The notes under the pieces are model-generated. The model worked only from the letters and a program-made list of their open reading frames with translations. It made no database searches and was not told where the DNA came from. Of a DNA stretch of 64,000 nucleotides, positions 26,001 through 33,800 are shown one piece after another. A program made the translations under genes and the position numbers. Source of the stretch: Micromonospora sp. Llam0 (GTDB taxonomy: Bacteria; Actinomycetota; Actinomycetes; Mycobacteriales; Micromonosporaceae); contig NZ_RJJY01000001.1 in NCBI RefSeq assembly GCF_003751085.1, forward strand, positions 124,001-188,000, given 5' to 3'. Within the stretch, counting starts at the first letter, position 1; each line of letters opens with the position of its first letter.

Positions 26001-26669
26001 TGAGTGCTGCCGACGTCGGGCCATCTCGGTCATCGCGTAACGGGAGAGGTCGTTGGTGGTGACCCAGCCGTCGGCGGACCCGTCGGCCGCGCCGCGCAGC
26101 CCGTCGAGCAGCACCTCGGTGAACACCGACGGCCGGTCGGCTCCTTGCGCCTTCGATGCCTTCATGTGGGTGCTGGAGGTCAGGATGAAGGTGCCCCGTT
26201 CGCGCTTGCCCCGGCGCGGCTCCTCACGTACGCCGCCACGGAACCGGTGCCGTGCGGTGAAGGCTCCGGAGAAGCAGCAGTCGAGCAGGACGACCTTCTG
26301 ACTGGCCTTGGTGCTGTTCAGCAGATGCCGCAGGGTGCCGTCGACGTCGAAGGCGGTGGCGTGCAACTGGCCGGCGTGGGAATCCGTGGCGGCGAGGAAC
26401 AGCGACTCCCGGTCCTCGTGCAGCACGCCGTGCCCGGAGTAGTACAGCAGGGCCAGGTCGTCTCTGCCGCACCGGCCGTAGAAGTCCTCGACGACCTGGC
26501 GTAGGTGTGCGACCGGTAGGTCCAGTCGAGCGTCGACGGTGTCGAAGCCGCCGCTGCCATCGAGCAGCGTCTTGAGCTGGGTGACGTCCTGGCGTACCGA
26601 GGGCAGCGGCGGGAGTTGCCGGTCGGCGTGGTAGCTGGCCGTGCCGAGCAGCAGCGCGTGCCGGCCCAT
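23040..26669 (-). CDS. metacaspase - superfamily 1 helicase - possible nuclease fusion protein
   Basis: A 1209-residue protein. Residues 1-240 are a C14 caspase-like domain: LALLYYSGHGVLHEDRES gives catalytic His80 and KVVLLDCCFSGAF gives Cys132. Residues about 500-1100 are an SF1 (Upf1-like) helicase: VAQGPPGTGKSQLVT (Walker A 529-536), YDLVVIDEAAQCTVPAILPM (Walker B), IGDPRQLPPVVEL, LLDEHYRCHPDIVDAP, ATIHRFQGSERDIMVVSP and NVAITRARSQLVVVGD. The last 110 residues (DVALAGQTADLVIRQAGREI, then AVYVDD) could be a PD-(D/E)xK-type fold but lack a clear lysine. It is preceded by EACC1, overlapping by one base (TGATG). Such fusions are predicted NTP-dependent conflict effectors. The trigger and target are unknown. 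Confidence 0.88.
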   Translation of the reverse strand: MGRHALLLGTASYHADRQLPPLPSVRQDVTQLKTLLDGSGGFDTVDARLDLPVAHLRQVVEDFYGRCGRDDLALLYYSGHGVLHEDRESLFLAATDSHAGQLHATAFDVDGTLRHLLNSTKASQKVVLLDCCFSGAFTARHRFRGGVREEPRRGKRERGTFILTSSTHMKASKAQGADRPSVFTEVLLDGLRGAADGSADGWVTTNDLSRYAMTEMARRRQHSPVESSEGVTEPIRLVAAPDSTAARAQADAGPATPADDAPFDADQWRRLITYYVNCMERSAVLRSFIDPQAVSTYTPAPAGAEAVFTATSPVRLTGRASALAARARADGKELQYGYPVVAVRPTRQQPVRLTPLLICDVTVGTNDVVHAAFPPRPGPALLDLLQLSDVESDELLQRVGQVFAPGDPAALTATVDLLTKTFGLTPVADLDPMALVGAPRPGPLDRVQNAALLYSVDASASPQQQLVADLQSMIKNPRLIDRTALATLAAGPGEEAPVSITTVALAPANEAQEEIIRAAMSQPLTVAQGPPGTGKSQLVTALLATATAAGQSVLIGSTSNQAVDAVIGRVGELVGPGLVLRTGNKEHRLQEPKHIADLIAAYPPAESHLAPDDRTPLYELRLISDEISSLRQSLDDQRLLERDLADLAAERRPGPRHEHRTGHEHRADRDAAAVGLPDDDDALAQLYRLTDRALTSRWLGWWYRWRLRRHGAGDPGTIRALGERTVIELRWRDCRRQADALPDADTSWQRLTELIGVERPRRSIELLRAQIARRVTSGARLLQNRADEMARAQSDSWAYFPELLRVLPGWAVTALSVRRLRREPAMYDLVVIDEAAQCTVPAILPMLYRAKRALIIGDPRQLPPVVELSDTDDRTEQAKAGLGAGWLDTRRLRYARHSAYDAFAAAAGTAYLLDEHYRCHPDIVDAPNREVYQGRLTVLTDPARLTAPAEPAVRWRDVPGTFSYGPTGSGRNDVEIAAVVTEVAELRAAYPEASIGVVTPLAAQQRGLKSALQAAGLTENLLCATIHRFQGSERDIMVVSPVGAHGIGDRTRDWLAHQTNLWNVAITRARSQLVVVGDRSWWSGQRGLLTAVALGRTSTAELPDAAPGPADQLHRALGEAGVAVRRDVALAGQTADLVIRQAGREIAVYVDDPAGDPSGRALRKVLARLDVAAHHGTVRRVPAWRCLAEPEQVATELSEQLRQLNLAGR

Positions 26670-27046
26670 CAGCGGTGGCCGGCTTCGATCGCGGCCCGTA
26701 CCGTCTCGATCAGTTCGGCGGTTTCTCCCCGGGTGGGCTGGTCGATCGTCAACTCGACGTCGCCGACGCGGAGCTGGACGCGACGGCCGGTGTGGCGTTG
26801 CAGGAATGCCACGGTCACATCGACCAGCGACTGTACGTAGGAAGGGTCGACGCTGGTCAGTACGGTGACGGCTGCCAGTGCCAGCTCAGCGACGCCTTTG
26901 CTCGCCGGACCGGGGGCGAGTGGAACGCGCCGTACGTCCCCGACCTGACGAAGATCGTCCGCGAGCTCCTCGGTGAGCTGGTCGAGAACGAAATCGTCAT
27001 CACCGGTCAGTGGTGTGAAAGTGACCTCGACACGTACCTGCGACAC
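26669..27046 (-). CDS. EACC1-family protein (effector-associated constant component 1)
   Basis: A 125-residue alpha/beta protein beginning SQVRVEVTFTPLTGDDDFVL and containing LADDLRQVGDVRRVPLAPGP, ASKGVAELALAAVTVL, and LRVGDVELTIDQPTRGETAE. This matches the EACC1 family, small proteins that accompany caspase, CHAT or trypsin effectors in actinobacterial conflict systems and are thought to link effectors to signal-sensing components. The ribosome site AGGAGG lies seven bases before GTG 27046. The stop overlaps the caspase-helicase ATG, so the two proteins are made together. It has no catalytic motif. Confidence 0.85.
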   Translation of the reverse strand: MSQVRVEVTFTPLTGDDDFVLDQLTEELADDLRQVGDVRRVPLAPGPASKGVAELALAAVTVLTSVDPSYVQSLVDVTVAFLQRHTGRRVQLRVGDVELTIDQPTRGETAELIETVRAAIEAGHR

Positions 27047-27295
27047 GCAGCCTCCTCCTGTTTCGCGACGAGAAGGCTACGGAATCGTCGATGCGGCCGG
27101 GCGCGTCTGTCGGCTATCTGATCGTGCCGACCGTGAACCGCTGCGTGCCGCTCGATGATCACATCGACAGTCGTCGAACAACTGGCAGTTCATGGACAGA
27201 AGCCTCGCCAGCCGGGAGAAGGCGATGAGGATTCATCTATGGGAGCACGTCCGAGCAGAGACCACCGGACACCCACCTCATCATCGGGAGGTTCC
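27047..27295. other. divergent intergenic region
   Basis: About 250 bp between EACC1 (minus) and the secreted protease (plus). It should contain both promoters. I see no strong -35/-10 pair; GGGAGGTTCC before ATG 27296 is the protease ribosome site. Confidence 0.4.
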
Positions 27296-28273
27296 ATGGA
27301 CAAGAAGGCACACCGGACGCTCGGTGTCCTCGTCGCCACGGCGGCGTTGACATTGGCTGCCGCGGCGACACCCGCCGCGGCCGCACCCAGCAGCACTGTC
27401 GACATGGTCACCCCGGTCTCCGACACCGGCGAGACCATCAACCCGGCGGTCCTCGCCGAGCGGATCGACGAGACGACGGTCCAGGCCACCCGTCCGACCG
27501 CGCGACGCGGTGCCGACGGGACGGACCGGGTGCCCGCCGCCCAGATCGAAGGTGAGACCGAGCCGGGCGAGATCGGCGTCAGCAGCATCATCGGTACGGA
27601 CAACCGGTACCAGACGACCCCGGCGGACTGGTGGCCGGCGAGTTCCACGGTCCAGATCACCCGTACCTCCGGTGGGGTCACCCGGGGACACTGCACCGGT
27701 TGGATGATCGGTGCCGACACACTGATCACCGCCGGACACTGCGTCTACCCCCGTAACGGCACCGCGTGGTACCCGCGCAACGAGTTCACCGTCTGGCCGG
27801 GACGCGACGGCAGTTCCACGCCGTACGGCTCGTGCAGCGTGGCCAGCCTGCACTCGGTCGCGGGATGGGTGAACAGCTTCACCAACGGCTACGACTACGG
27901 TGCCATGAAACTCAACTGCACGGTCGGCAACAGCACCGGAACCTTTGGTTTCATGTGGACCTCCGCCAGCCAGAACGGCACCTCGACCTACAACCGGGGC
28001 TACAGCGGGGACAAGGCCTTCGGCACCCAGTGGGCCAGCTCCGACCAGATCCGGGTGACCCAGTCCACCGAGCTGTTCTACCTTCACGACACGGTCGGCG
28101 GTAACAGCGGTGGACCCGTCTACACGTATTCCGTGACCGACTGCGGCCCCTGTGCCGTGGCGGTACACGCGCACGGCCTGCACGGCAGCGGGGCGCCGAA
28201 CAACAACCACAACAGCGGACCGCGGATCACCGAGCCCGTGTTCAACAACTTCATATACTGGCGCGACCTGTAG
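27296..28273 (+). CDS. secreted V8/glutamyl-endopeptidase-like serine protease
   Basis: A 325-residue exported protease. Residues 1-32 are a signal peptide (charged MDKKAHR, then a long Ala/Leu core ending AAAAP). A pro-region follows, then a trypsin-fold domain with all three catalytic residues visible: TLITAGHCVYP (His), TNGYDYGAMKLNC (Asp) and TVGGNSGGPVYTY (Ser). Cysteines near HCTGWMIGADTLITAGHC suggest disulfides. The layout matches secreted glutamyl endopeptidases and related actinobacterial proteases. ATG 27296 with GGGAGG upstream is preferred over the longer frame. The product acts outside the cell. Confidence 0.9.
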   Translation: MDKKAHRTLGVLVATAALTLAAAATPAAAAPSSTVDMVTPVSDTGETINPAVLAERIDETTVQATRPTARRGADGTDRVPAAQIEGETEPGEIGVSSIIGTDNRYQTTPADWWPASSTVQITRTSGGVTRGHCTGWMIGADTLITAGHCVYPRNGTAWYPRNEFTVWPGRDGSSTPYGSCSVASLHSVAGWVNSFTNGYDYGAMKLNCTVGNSTGTFGFMWTSASQNGTSTYNRGYSGDKAFGTQWASSDQIRVTQSTELFYLHDTVGGNSGGPVYTYSVTDCGPCAVAVHAHGLHGSGAPNNNHNSGPRITEPVFNNFIYWRDL

Positions 28274-28397
28274 TACGAAGTCGACGGCCCCGTCCGGTGA
28301 CCGCACAACCCGGTCGCCGGGCGGGGTCGGCGCAGCGCGACGGGCAGCACTTCACCTAGAGTCCTGATACTCTGTGTGATCGAACAATGACGCGATT

Positions 28398-28433
28398 CGA
28401 GGACTGGCCATGAAACGAGGACTGGCCATGAAG
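28398..28433 (+). repeat. 18-bp tandem duplication of a ribosome site and start codon
   Basis: CGAGGACTGGCCATGAA occurs twice with a period of 18 bp (28398 and 28416). Each copy includes a GAGGA ribosome site and an ATG in the same frame, giving the following lipoprotein two alternative starts six codons apart. Confidence 0.8.
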
Positions 28434-28877
28434 TCAGTACGACGTGCGCTTCTGCCGGTGCTGTTCGTCAGCTTGCTGGTGGCGGGCTGCGCGACTGAAT
28501 CATCGAGTTCGCCCGGACCATCGGCGCCGACCAGCCCGGACGCCCCTGTTTCGGACCAGCGATCGCCGGAGGGGCCCTCGGCATCGCCGGGTTCGGCCGC
28601 CGGCCGCGGTACGGCGATCATCGAGGTGCGAAGTCCGGCCGGTGAACCGCTCCCGGTGATCCCGGTGGAGGTCCGTACGGTCGACTGGCCGATGCCCGCA
28701 GAACTGTCCGAGGACATCGCCCGGATGACCGACGCACGCGGCGAGTACACCTGGACCGATCTGCCACCGGGGGAGTACGAGTTCACCGTACGGATTCCGG
28801 GCGAGGACGTCGCCGCGGCCCAGCGGGTGACTGTGGTGGCGGACGAGACCAGCCGGGTGCCGATGACCCTCGGCTGA
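28410..28877 (+). CDS. small lipoprotein with a carboxypeptidase-regulatory-like domain
   Basis: About 155 residues. The signal sequence MKSVRRALLPVLFVSLLVAG ends in a lipobox (LVAGC), so the protein should be anchored to the membrane by a lipidated cysteine at about residue 27. A Ser/Pro-rich linker follows, then a beta-sandwich-like domain: TAIIEVRSPAGEPLPVIPVE, DARGEYTWTDLPPGEYEFTV. That resembles the transthyretin-like CarboxypepD_reg fold. Because of the upstream duplication, translation could begin at 28410 or 28428; the second is the more usual signal-peptide start. No enzyme motif is seen. It is probably a surface binding or structural protein. Confidence 0.75.
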   Translation: MKRGLAMKSVRRALLPVLFVSLLVAGCATESSSSPGPSAPTSPDAPVSDQRSPEGPSASPGSAAGRGTAIIEVRSPAGEPLPVIPVEVRTVDWPMPAELSEDIARMTDARGEYTWTDLPPGEYEFTVRIPGEDVAAAQRVTVVADETSRVPMTLG

Positions 28878-28894
28878 GCGGCGTCCGGTGGCGC

Positions 28895-28944
28895 CGTGTG
28901 GGCGCCCGACGTGCCGTGCCGTGTGGGCGCCCGACGTGCCGTGC
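28895..28944. repeat. two tandem copies of a 25-bp unit
   Basis: A 25-bp unit starting CGTGTGGGCGCCCGACGTGC is repeated without spacer just after the lipoprotein stop. It is GC-rich and includes GGGCGCCC, a short palindrome. It may fold, but no role is apparent. Confidence 0.75.
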
Positions 28945-29377
28945 CGTGGTGAGCCCGTCCCGCCCGGGAAGCGGCGCTGTGATCGGCAACATCGTGGACC
29001 AGCCGGCTGGTCGGCTGTCCGTTCGGTGCCCGACCGATCCGAGCCTTGTCCTAGAAGGACATGCGTCTCGCCCAGGTCGAATGTCCCGAGCGGCCTGGCG
29101 AGAGAGCCGAGACTATCGACGTCGGTCGTTTGACGTATGACGTCGTGAGCGTTAACTTCTGAGGTAGCGGGTCGGGTGGCTGCCGGGAGCCTGATGACGC
29201 ACCGCCGCGGTCTGCGGGGGCCTGCTTCGATCGTGGGCTCAGCGCGCCGCACCGCGCACGGGCTCTTTCCGTGCGACATCCCACGTGCTGACGTCACCAC
29301 CACTGGGCGCCGGCACATTCCTTGAACGCCCACGCGCATCCGTCCGCTCGTGGGTGATCCGATCAAAGGAGTGGATC
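28945..29377. other. intergenic region upstream of the lectin-esterase
   Basis: About 430 bp with no credible gene. It contains the TTGACG/TAACTT promoter at 29130-29158 and AAAGGAG before ATG 29378. The remainder shows nothing I can assign. Confidence 0.5.
29130..29158 (+). promoter_or_regulatory. promoter-like sequence, TTGACG-N17-TAACTT
   Basis: A near-consensus sigma-70-type pair with ideal 17-bp spacing, in one of the few AT-richer stretches. It lies about 220 bp upstream of the lectin-esterase start, implying a long leader. Pattern evidence only. Confidence 0.5.
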
Positions 29378-30766
29378 ATGAAGTCTGTCAGTGCAGCGCG
29401 TCCGGATGCTCCGCCGAGACGTGGTTGGCGGTCGGTGGTGGCCGCAGCAGCCGCCGTGGTCATGACGGCGGGCACGCTCATTACCGTGAACGCGGCGCCC
29501 GCCGCCGCGGCCACGGTGGACACCAGCGCGTGGTACGTGCTGGTCAACCGCAACAGCGGCAAGGCATTGGACGTGTACGGGTTGGCCACCGACGACGGGG
29601 CCCGGATCAGCCAGTGGACCCGCAACGACGGCAACCAGCAGCAGTGGCAGTTCGTCGACTCCGGCGGCGGCTACTACCGGCTCAAGTCCCGCCTGTCCGG
29701 CAAGGTTCTCGACGTCTACGAGTGGTCCACCGCCAACGGCGCGGCCATCGTGCAGTGGACCGACCACAACGGCACCAACCAGCAGTGGCGCCTCGCCGAC
29801 TCCGACGGCGGTCACGTCCGACTGATCAGCCGACACAGCAACAAGGCCCTCGAAGTCCAGGGCGCCTCGACCGCCGACGGCGGCAACATCGTCCAGTACG
29901 ACGACTGGGGCGGCGCCAACCAGCAGTGGCAGCTGGTCCGCGTCGACGGCGGCGGTGACCCGCCGCCACCGGGCGACAGCGGGTGCGGCACGGCCCCGAC
30001 GCTGTCCAGCGGCACCCACACGATCCAGAGCAACGGCCAGAACCGCCAGTTCATCCTGCGGGTGCCGGCCAACTACAACAGCAACAACCCGTACCGGCTG
30101 ATCTTTGCGTTCCACTGGCGCGGCGGCACCATGCAGGACATCTCGTCCGGCGGCACCAGCGGGGCCGCCTGGTCCTACTACGGCCAGCAGGAACAGTCGA
30201 ACAACAGCGCGATCCTGGTCGCACCCCAGGGATTCGGCAACGGCTGGGCGAACAACGGCGGTGAGGACGTCAGGTTCGTCGACGACATGATCAGGCGGAT
30301 CGAGAGTGGCCTCTGTGTCAACCCGCGACAGCGCTTCGCGCTCGGCTTCAGCTGGGGCGGCGGCATGAGCTACGCCCTGGCCTGCGCGCGGGCCGATGTC
30401 TTCCGGGCCGTCGCGGTCATTTCCGGGGCGCAGATCAGCGGGTGCAGCGGCGGTAGCCAGCCGATCGCGTACTTCGGGCTGCACGGCATCTCGGACAACG
30501 TCCTCAGTATCGGCCAGGGCCGTTCGCTACGTGACACCTTCGTCCGCAACAACGGATGTACCTTCCAGAACCCGCCGGAGCCGGGTGCCGGCAGCCGTAC
30601 CCACATCACCACGGCGTACTCGGGATGCCGGGCCGGGTATCCGGTGCAGTGGGCGGCGTTCGACAACGGGCACATGCCGGGCCCGGTGGACGGGACGTAC
30701 GCCGAGAGCGGCGTGACGACCTGGACCAAGGGCGAGATCTGGCGCTTCTTCGCACAGTTCTCCTGA
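29378..30766 (+). CDS. secreted ricin-lectin / CE1-type esterase
   Basis: A 462-residue exported enzyme. It has a long signal peptide (twin-arginine-like RRGWRSVVAAAAAV, then APAAAA), a ricin B-type lectin domain (about residues 45-190) with three QxW repeats (NQQQWQF, NQQWRLA, NQQWQLV), a Pro-rich linker, and a CE1/PHB-depolymerase-like esterase. The catalytic Ser is in ALGFSWGGGMSYA, with a likely Asp in LHGISDNVLS and His in FDNGHMPGP. Relatives hydrolyse feruloyl or acetyl esters on plant polysaccharide; the lectin would hold it on the substrate. AAAGGAG upstream supports ATG 29378. Confidence 0.9.
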   Translation: MKSVSAARPDAPPRRGWRSVVAAAAAVVMTAGTLITVNAAPAAAATVDTSAWYVLVNRNSGKALDVYGLATDDGARISQWTRNDGNQQQWQFVDSGGGYYRLKSRLSGKVLDVYEWSTANGAAIVQWTDHNGTNQQWRLADSDGGHVRLISRHSNKALEVQGASTADGGNIVQYDDWGGANQQWQLVRVDGGGDPPPPGDSGCGTAPTLSSGTHTIQSNGQNRQFILRVPANYNSNNPYRLIFAFHWRGGTMQDISSGGTSGAAWSYYGQQEQSNNSAILVAPQGFGNGWANNGGEDVRFVDDMIRRIESGLCVNPRQRFALGFSWGGGMSYALACARADVFRAVAVISGAQISGCSGGSQPIAYFGLHGISDNVLSIGQGRSLRDTFVRNNGCTFQNPPEPGAGSRTHITTAYSGCRAGYPVQWAAFDNGHMPGPVDGTYAESGVTTWTKGEIWRFFAQFS

Positions 30767-30799
30767 CCCCGATCCCGGCTCGCCGCTGAAGCCGGACGG

Positions 30800-30835
30800 C
30801 AGCCGCCACTTCCAGGTACCTGGAAGTGGCGGCTG
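30800..30835. terminator. bidirectional terminator, perfect 36-bp palindrome
   Basis: CAGCCGCCACTTCCAGGT followed directly by ACCTGGAAGTGGCGGCTG, an 18-bp perfect inverted repeat. It lies between two convergent genes (lectin-esterase and the large sugar dehydrogenase), where a two-way terminator is expected. Confidence 0.8.
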
Positions 30836-30888
30836 TTCGGTGTCCGGTAGGTGACCGCCTCACGCACTACTACGGCGGCCGCGGTGCG

Positions 30889-33800
30889 TCAGGCCGGGCT
30901 GAACCGCCACTGCTGGTTGAGGCCCTGGTGGCAGTTCCACTGGATGAGGCGTGCGCCGTCGGCGGTGGCGGCGCCGTTGACGTCCACGCACAGCCCGCTC
31001 GGCACGCTGCGCACCGTGTAGACCCCGGTGGTGCCGGTCGGGGTCGCGGTGAACCGCTGCTGGCTGCTGTTGGTGCAGGTCGCCTGCTGGAGGAAGGCAC
31101 CCGCGCTGGTGGAGCCGCCGATGACCTCCGCACACTTGCCGCTGTGGACGGCCTTGAGGTAGACCGCACCGTCACCGGCGTCCACGGCCTGCCACTTTTG
31201 GTTGTCTCCGCCGGTCGCCGCCCATTGGTGGATCTGAGCGCCGTCGGCGGTGGAGACGCCGTTGACGTCCATCAACTTGTTGCTGTGCTGCGCGGCGATG
31301 GTCCATGTCCGGCCGGCGACCCCGTCACCCGGCGGATCGTCCGGCTGGCCGACCCCGGCCCCGTCGAAGGTGAACGAATCAAGGTCGAACCAGTTGTTCG
31401 AGCTTCCCTTGAACACCATGTAGAGGGTGTGGGTGCCGGCGAGCGCGGTGACGTTCACCGGGGACGTGGACTGGTAGTTGTCCCAGCCGCCGGTGCCCGG
31501 TACCGGTGTGGTGGCCAGCAGTGTGCCGGTCGGCGAGCCGGCCCGCAGTTCGATCGAGCCGCCGCCGGACGGTGACGACAGCCGGTACCTGACGTCGGTG
31601 ATACCGGACAGGCTCATCGGGGTGAACGCCACCCAGTCGTTGTTGGAGATGTCCCCGATGCGCTTGCCGCTCTCCGCCCCGGCCTGATCGATGACCCGGG
31701 TGCCGGACTGGCTGCTGTAGTACTCGGCCTGCTTGTTCTTAGGCTGGAGGATCACCTTCGCGTAGCCGGTGAGCGGTGCGGCCCCTCCGTCGCCGCCGTC
31801 GTCGGTGTACCGGGCGTTGAGCGCGTAGAACAGGTTGGCTCCGTCGGGATGCCCTCCCAGCAGCTCGGTGGGGATCGTTCCGGAGCAACCCGGGTAGTCC
31901 GTGGTGTCGTGTTCGTGGTCGTCGTGACCGAGCGCCGGATTGACCAACACGTCGTCGCAGTCGACCGGTGCGCCGCCCGGGTCGGACACGTCGACCGTGT
32001 ACGCGACCTGGTCGCCGAAGGTCAGCATGCCGCCGTTGGCCGGGGCGGTGATGGTGACCACCGGTGCGCTGTTGCCGACGGTGATGTTCACGTTGGCGAA
32101 GGCGGTCCGGCCGGTGTTGTCGGTGACCGTCAGCTGTGCGGTGTAGTTGCCGTTGCTGGTGTAGACGTGCGACGGGTTGGCCGCCGTAGACGAGCCGCCA
32201 TCGCCGAAGGTCCACTGGTAGCTGATCGTGTCGCCGGGGTCGGGGTCGGCCGATCCGGCGCTGCTGAGCTGGACCGTCAGCGGGGCGTAGCCGTTGGTGG
32301 GGTTGCCGGTTGCCTTGGCGATCGGTGACCTCCCGCCCTGGATGTAGTCGATGCGGTAGAGGCCGGAGTCGCTGTTGCCGCCACCGAAGTTGCTGCCCCA
32401 CTCCAGCAGGTAGAGCGAGCCGTCCGGGCCGAACTCCAGGTCCATCGGCTTGTTGAACTCCGCGCCGGGCAGGAACGGGTTGGTACGGGTCACCGCTGTC
32501 GCGGAGTCGAAGTGCACCTCCTTGACGTAGCTGCGTGACCACTCGTAGAAGAAGTGCACGCCGTCGTAGTAGGGCGGGAACTTCGTGTCGGACGGGTTCG
32601 CGGCGTCGTACCGGTAGACCGGCCCGCCCATTGGCCCGGAGCCACCGGCGCCGAGCTCCGGGAAGGTCGGCGAGGTGCCGTAGCCGTACCACATGTTGGG
32701 TGCGACGACCGGACGGAGGTTGGTCAGGCCGGTGTTGTTGGGCGAGTTGTTGACCGGTGCGTCGCAGTTGAACTTCGCGCCGACGGCGCCGGTGTCCGGG
32801 TTGTACGGCGCGTAGGGCTGGTTGTCGCCGTGGCAGAACGGCCACCCGTAGTTGCCGGGCGACTTGATCACATTCAGTTCGACCAGACCCTCGGGACCGC
32901 GGTTGGTGGTGGGTGGGTTGCGGTCGGGTCCGTAGTCGGCCAGGTACACCCAGCCGTTGGCCGGGTCGATCGAGAAGCGGAAGGGGTTGCGGAAGCCCAT
33001 CGCGTAGATTTCCGGTCGGGTGGACGCCGTCCCCTGGGGGTAGAGGTTGCCCGCCGGAATGCTGTAGCCGCCGCCGGCCGACGGTCGGATGCGCAGCAAC
33101 TTTCCGCGCAGGTCGTTGGTGTTGCCGGCGGTTCGGGCGGCGTCGAGCATGTGCCGGCCCGGCCGCCAGTCGAGTGGGGCGTAGCCCTGCCAGTTGGGGT
33201 CGAGGTTCGGCGCGACATCGTCGCCGGTGCCGATGTAGAGGTTGTCGTCCGGGCCGAAGCTGATGTACCCGCCGGTGTGGCCGGGTTCGGCGAACGTCCG
33301 GTCCCGGTACGCCGGGATGTCGATGATGGTGACCTGGCTGGACATGTTCAACGTGTCGCCGGTCAGGGTGTACCGGGACACCCGGTTGATGTCCGTGGAG
33401 CTGCTCGCCGGCGAATGGTACAGGTAGACGTACCCGTTGCTGGCGAAGTCCGGGTCCAGTGCGATTCCCGTCAGGCCGTCCTCACCGCCGGTGTAGACGC
33501 TGAGGGTGCCGGCGGTGACCGTACTGTTCGTGCTCGGCTTGAAGATCTTCACCTGGCCGCCGCGTTGGACGTAGAGCACGCGACCGTCGGGCGCGACCGC
33601 CAGTGCCATCGGGTCGACGGTGTTGCTGTCCAGGGTGCGTTTTTCGAAGTTGTTCCAGACGGTGCCGCCGCAGTCGCCGGGCTCGTTGCCGGCGGCCCAC
33701 TTCACGCCGCCGAGTACGTGATCACGGAAGAGGGTCTCGCTGTAGGACTCAATGGCGTGTCCCATGGCGGTGGCCCAGACCCGACCGCCTCCGACGCTAC

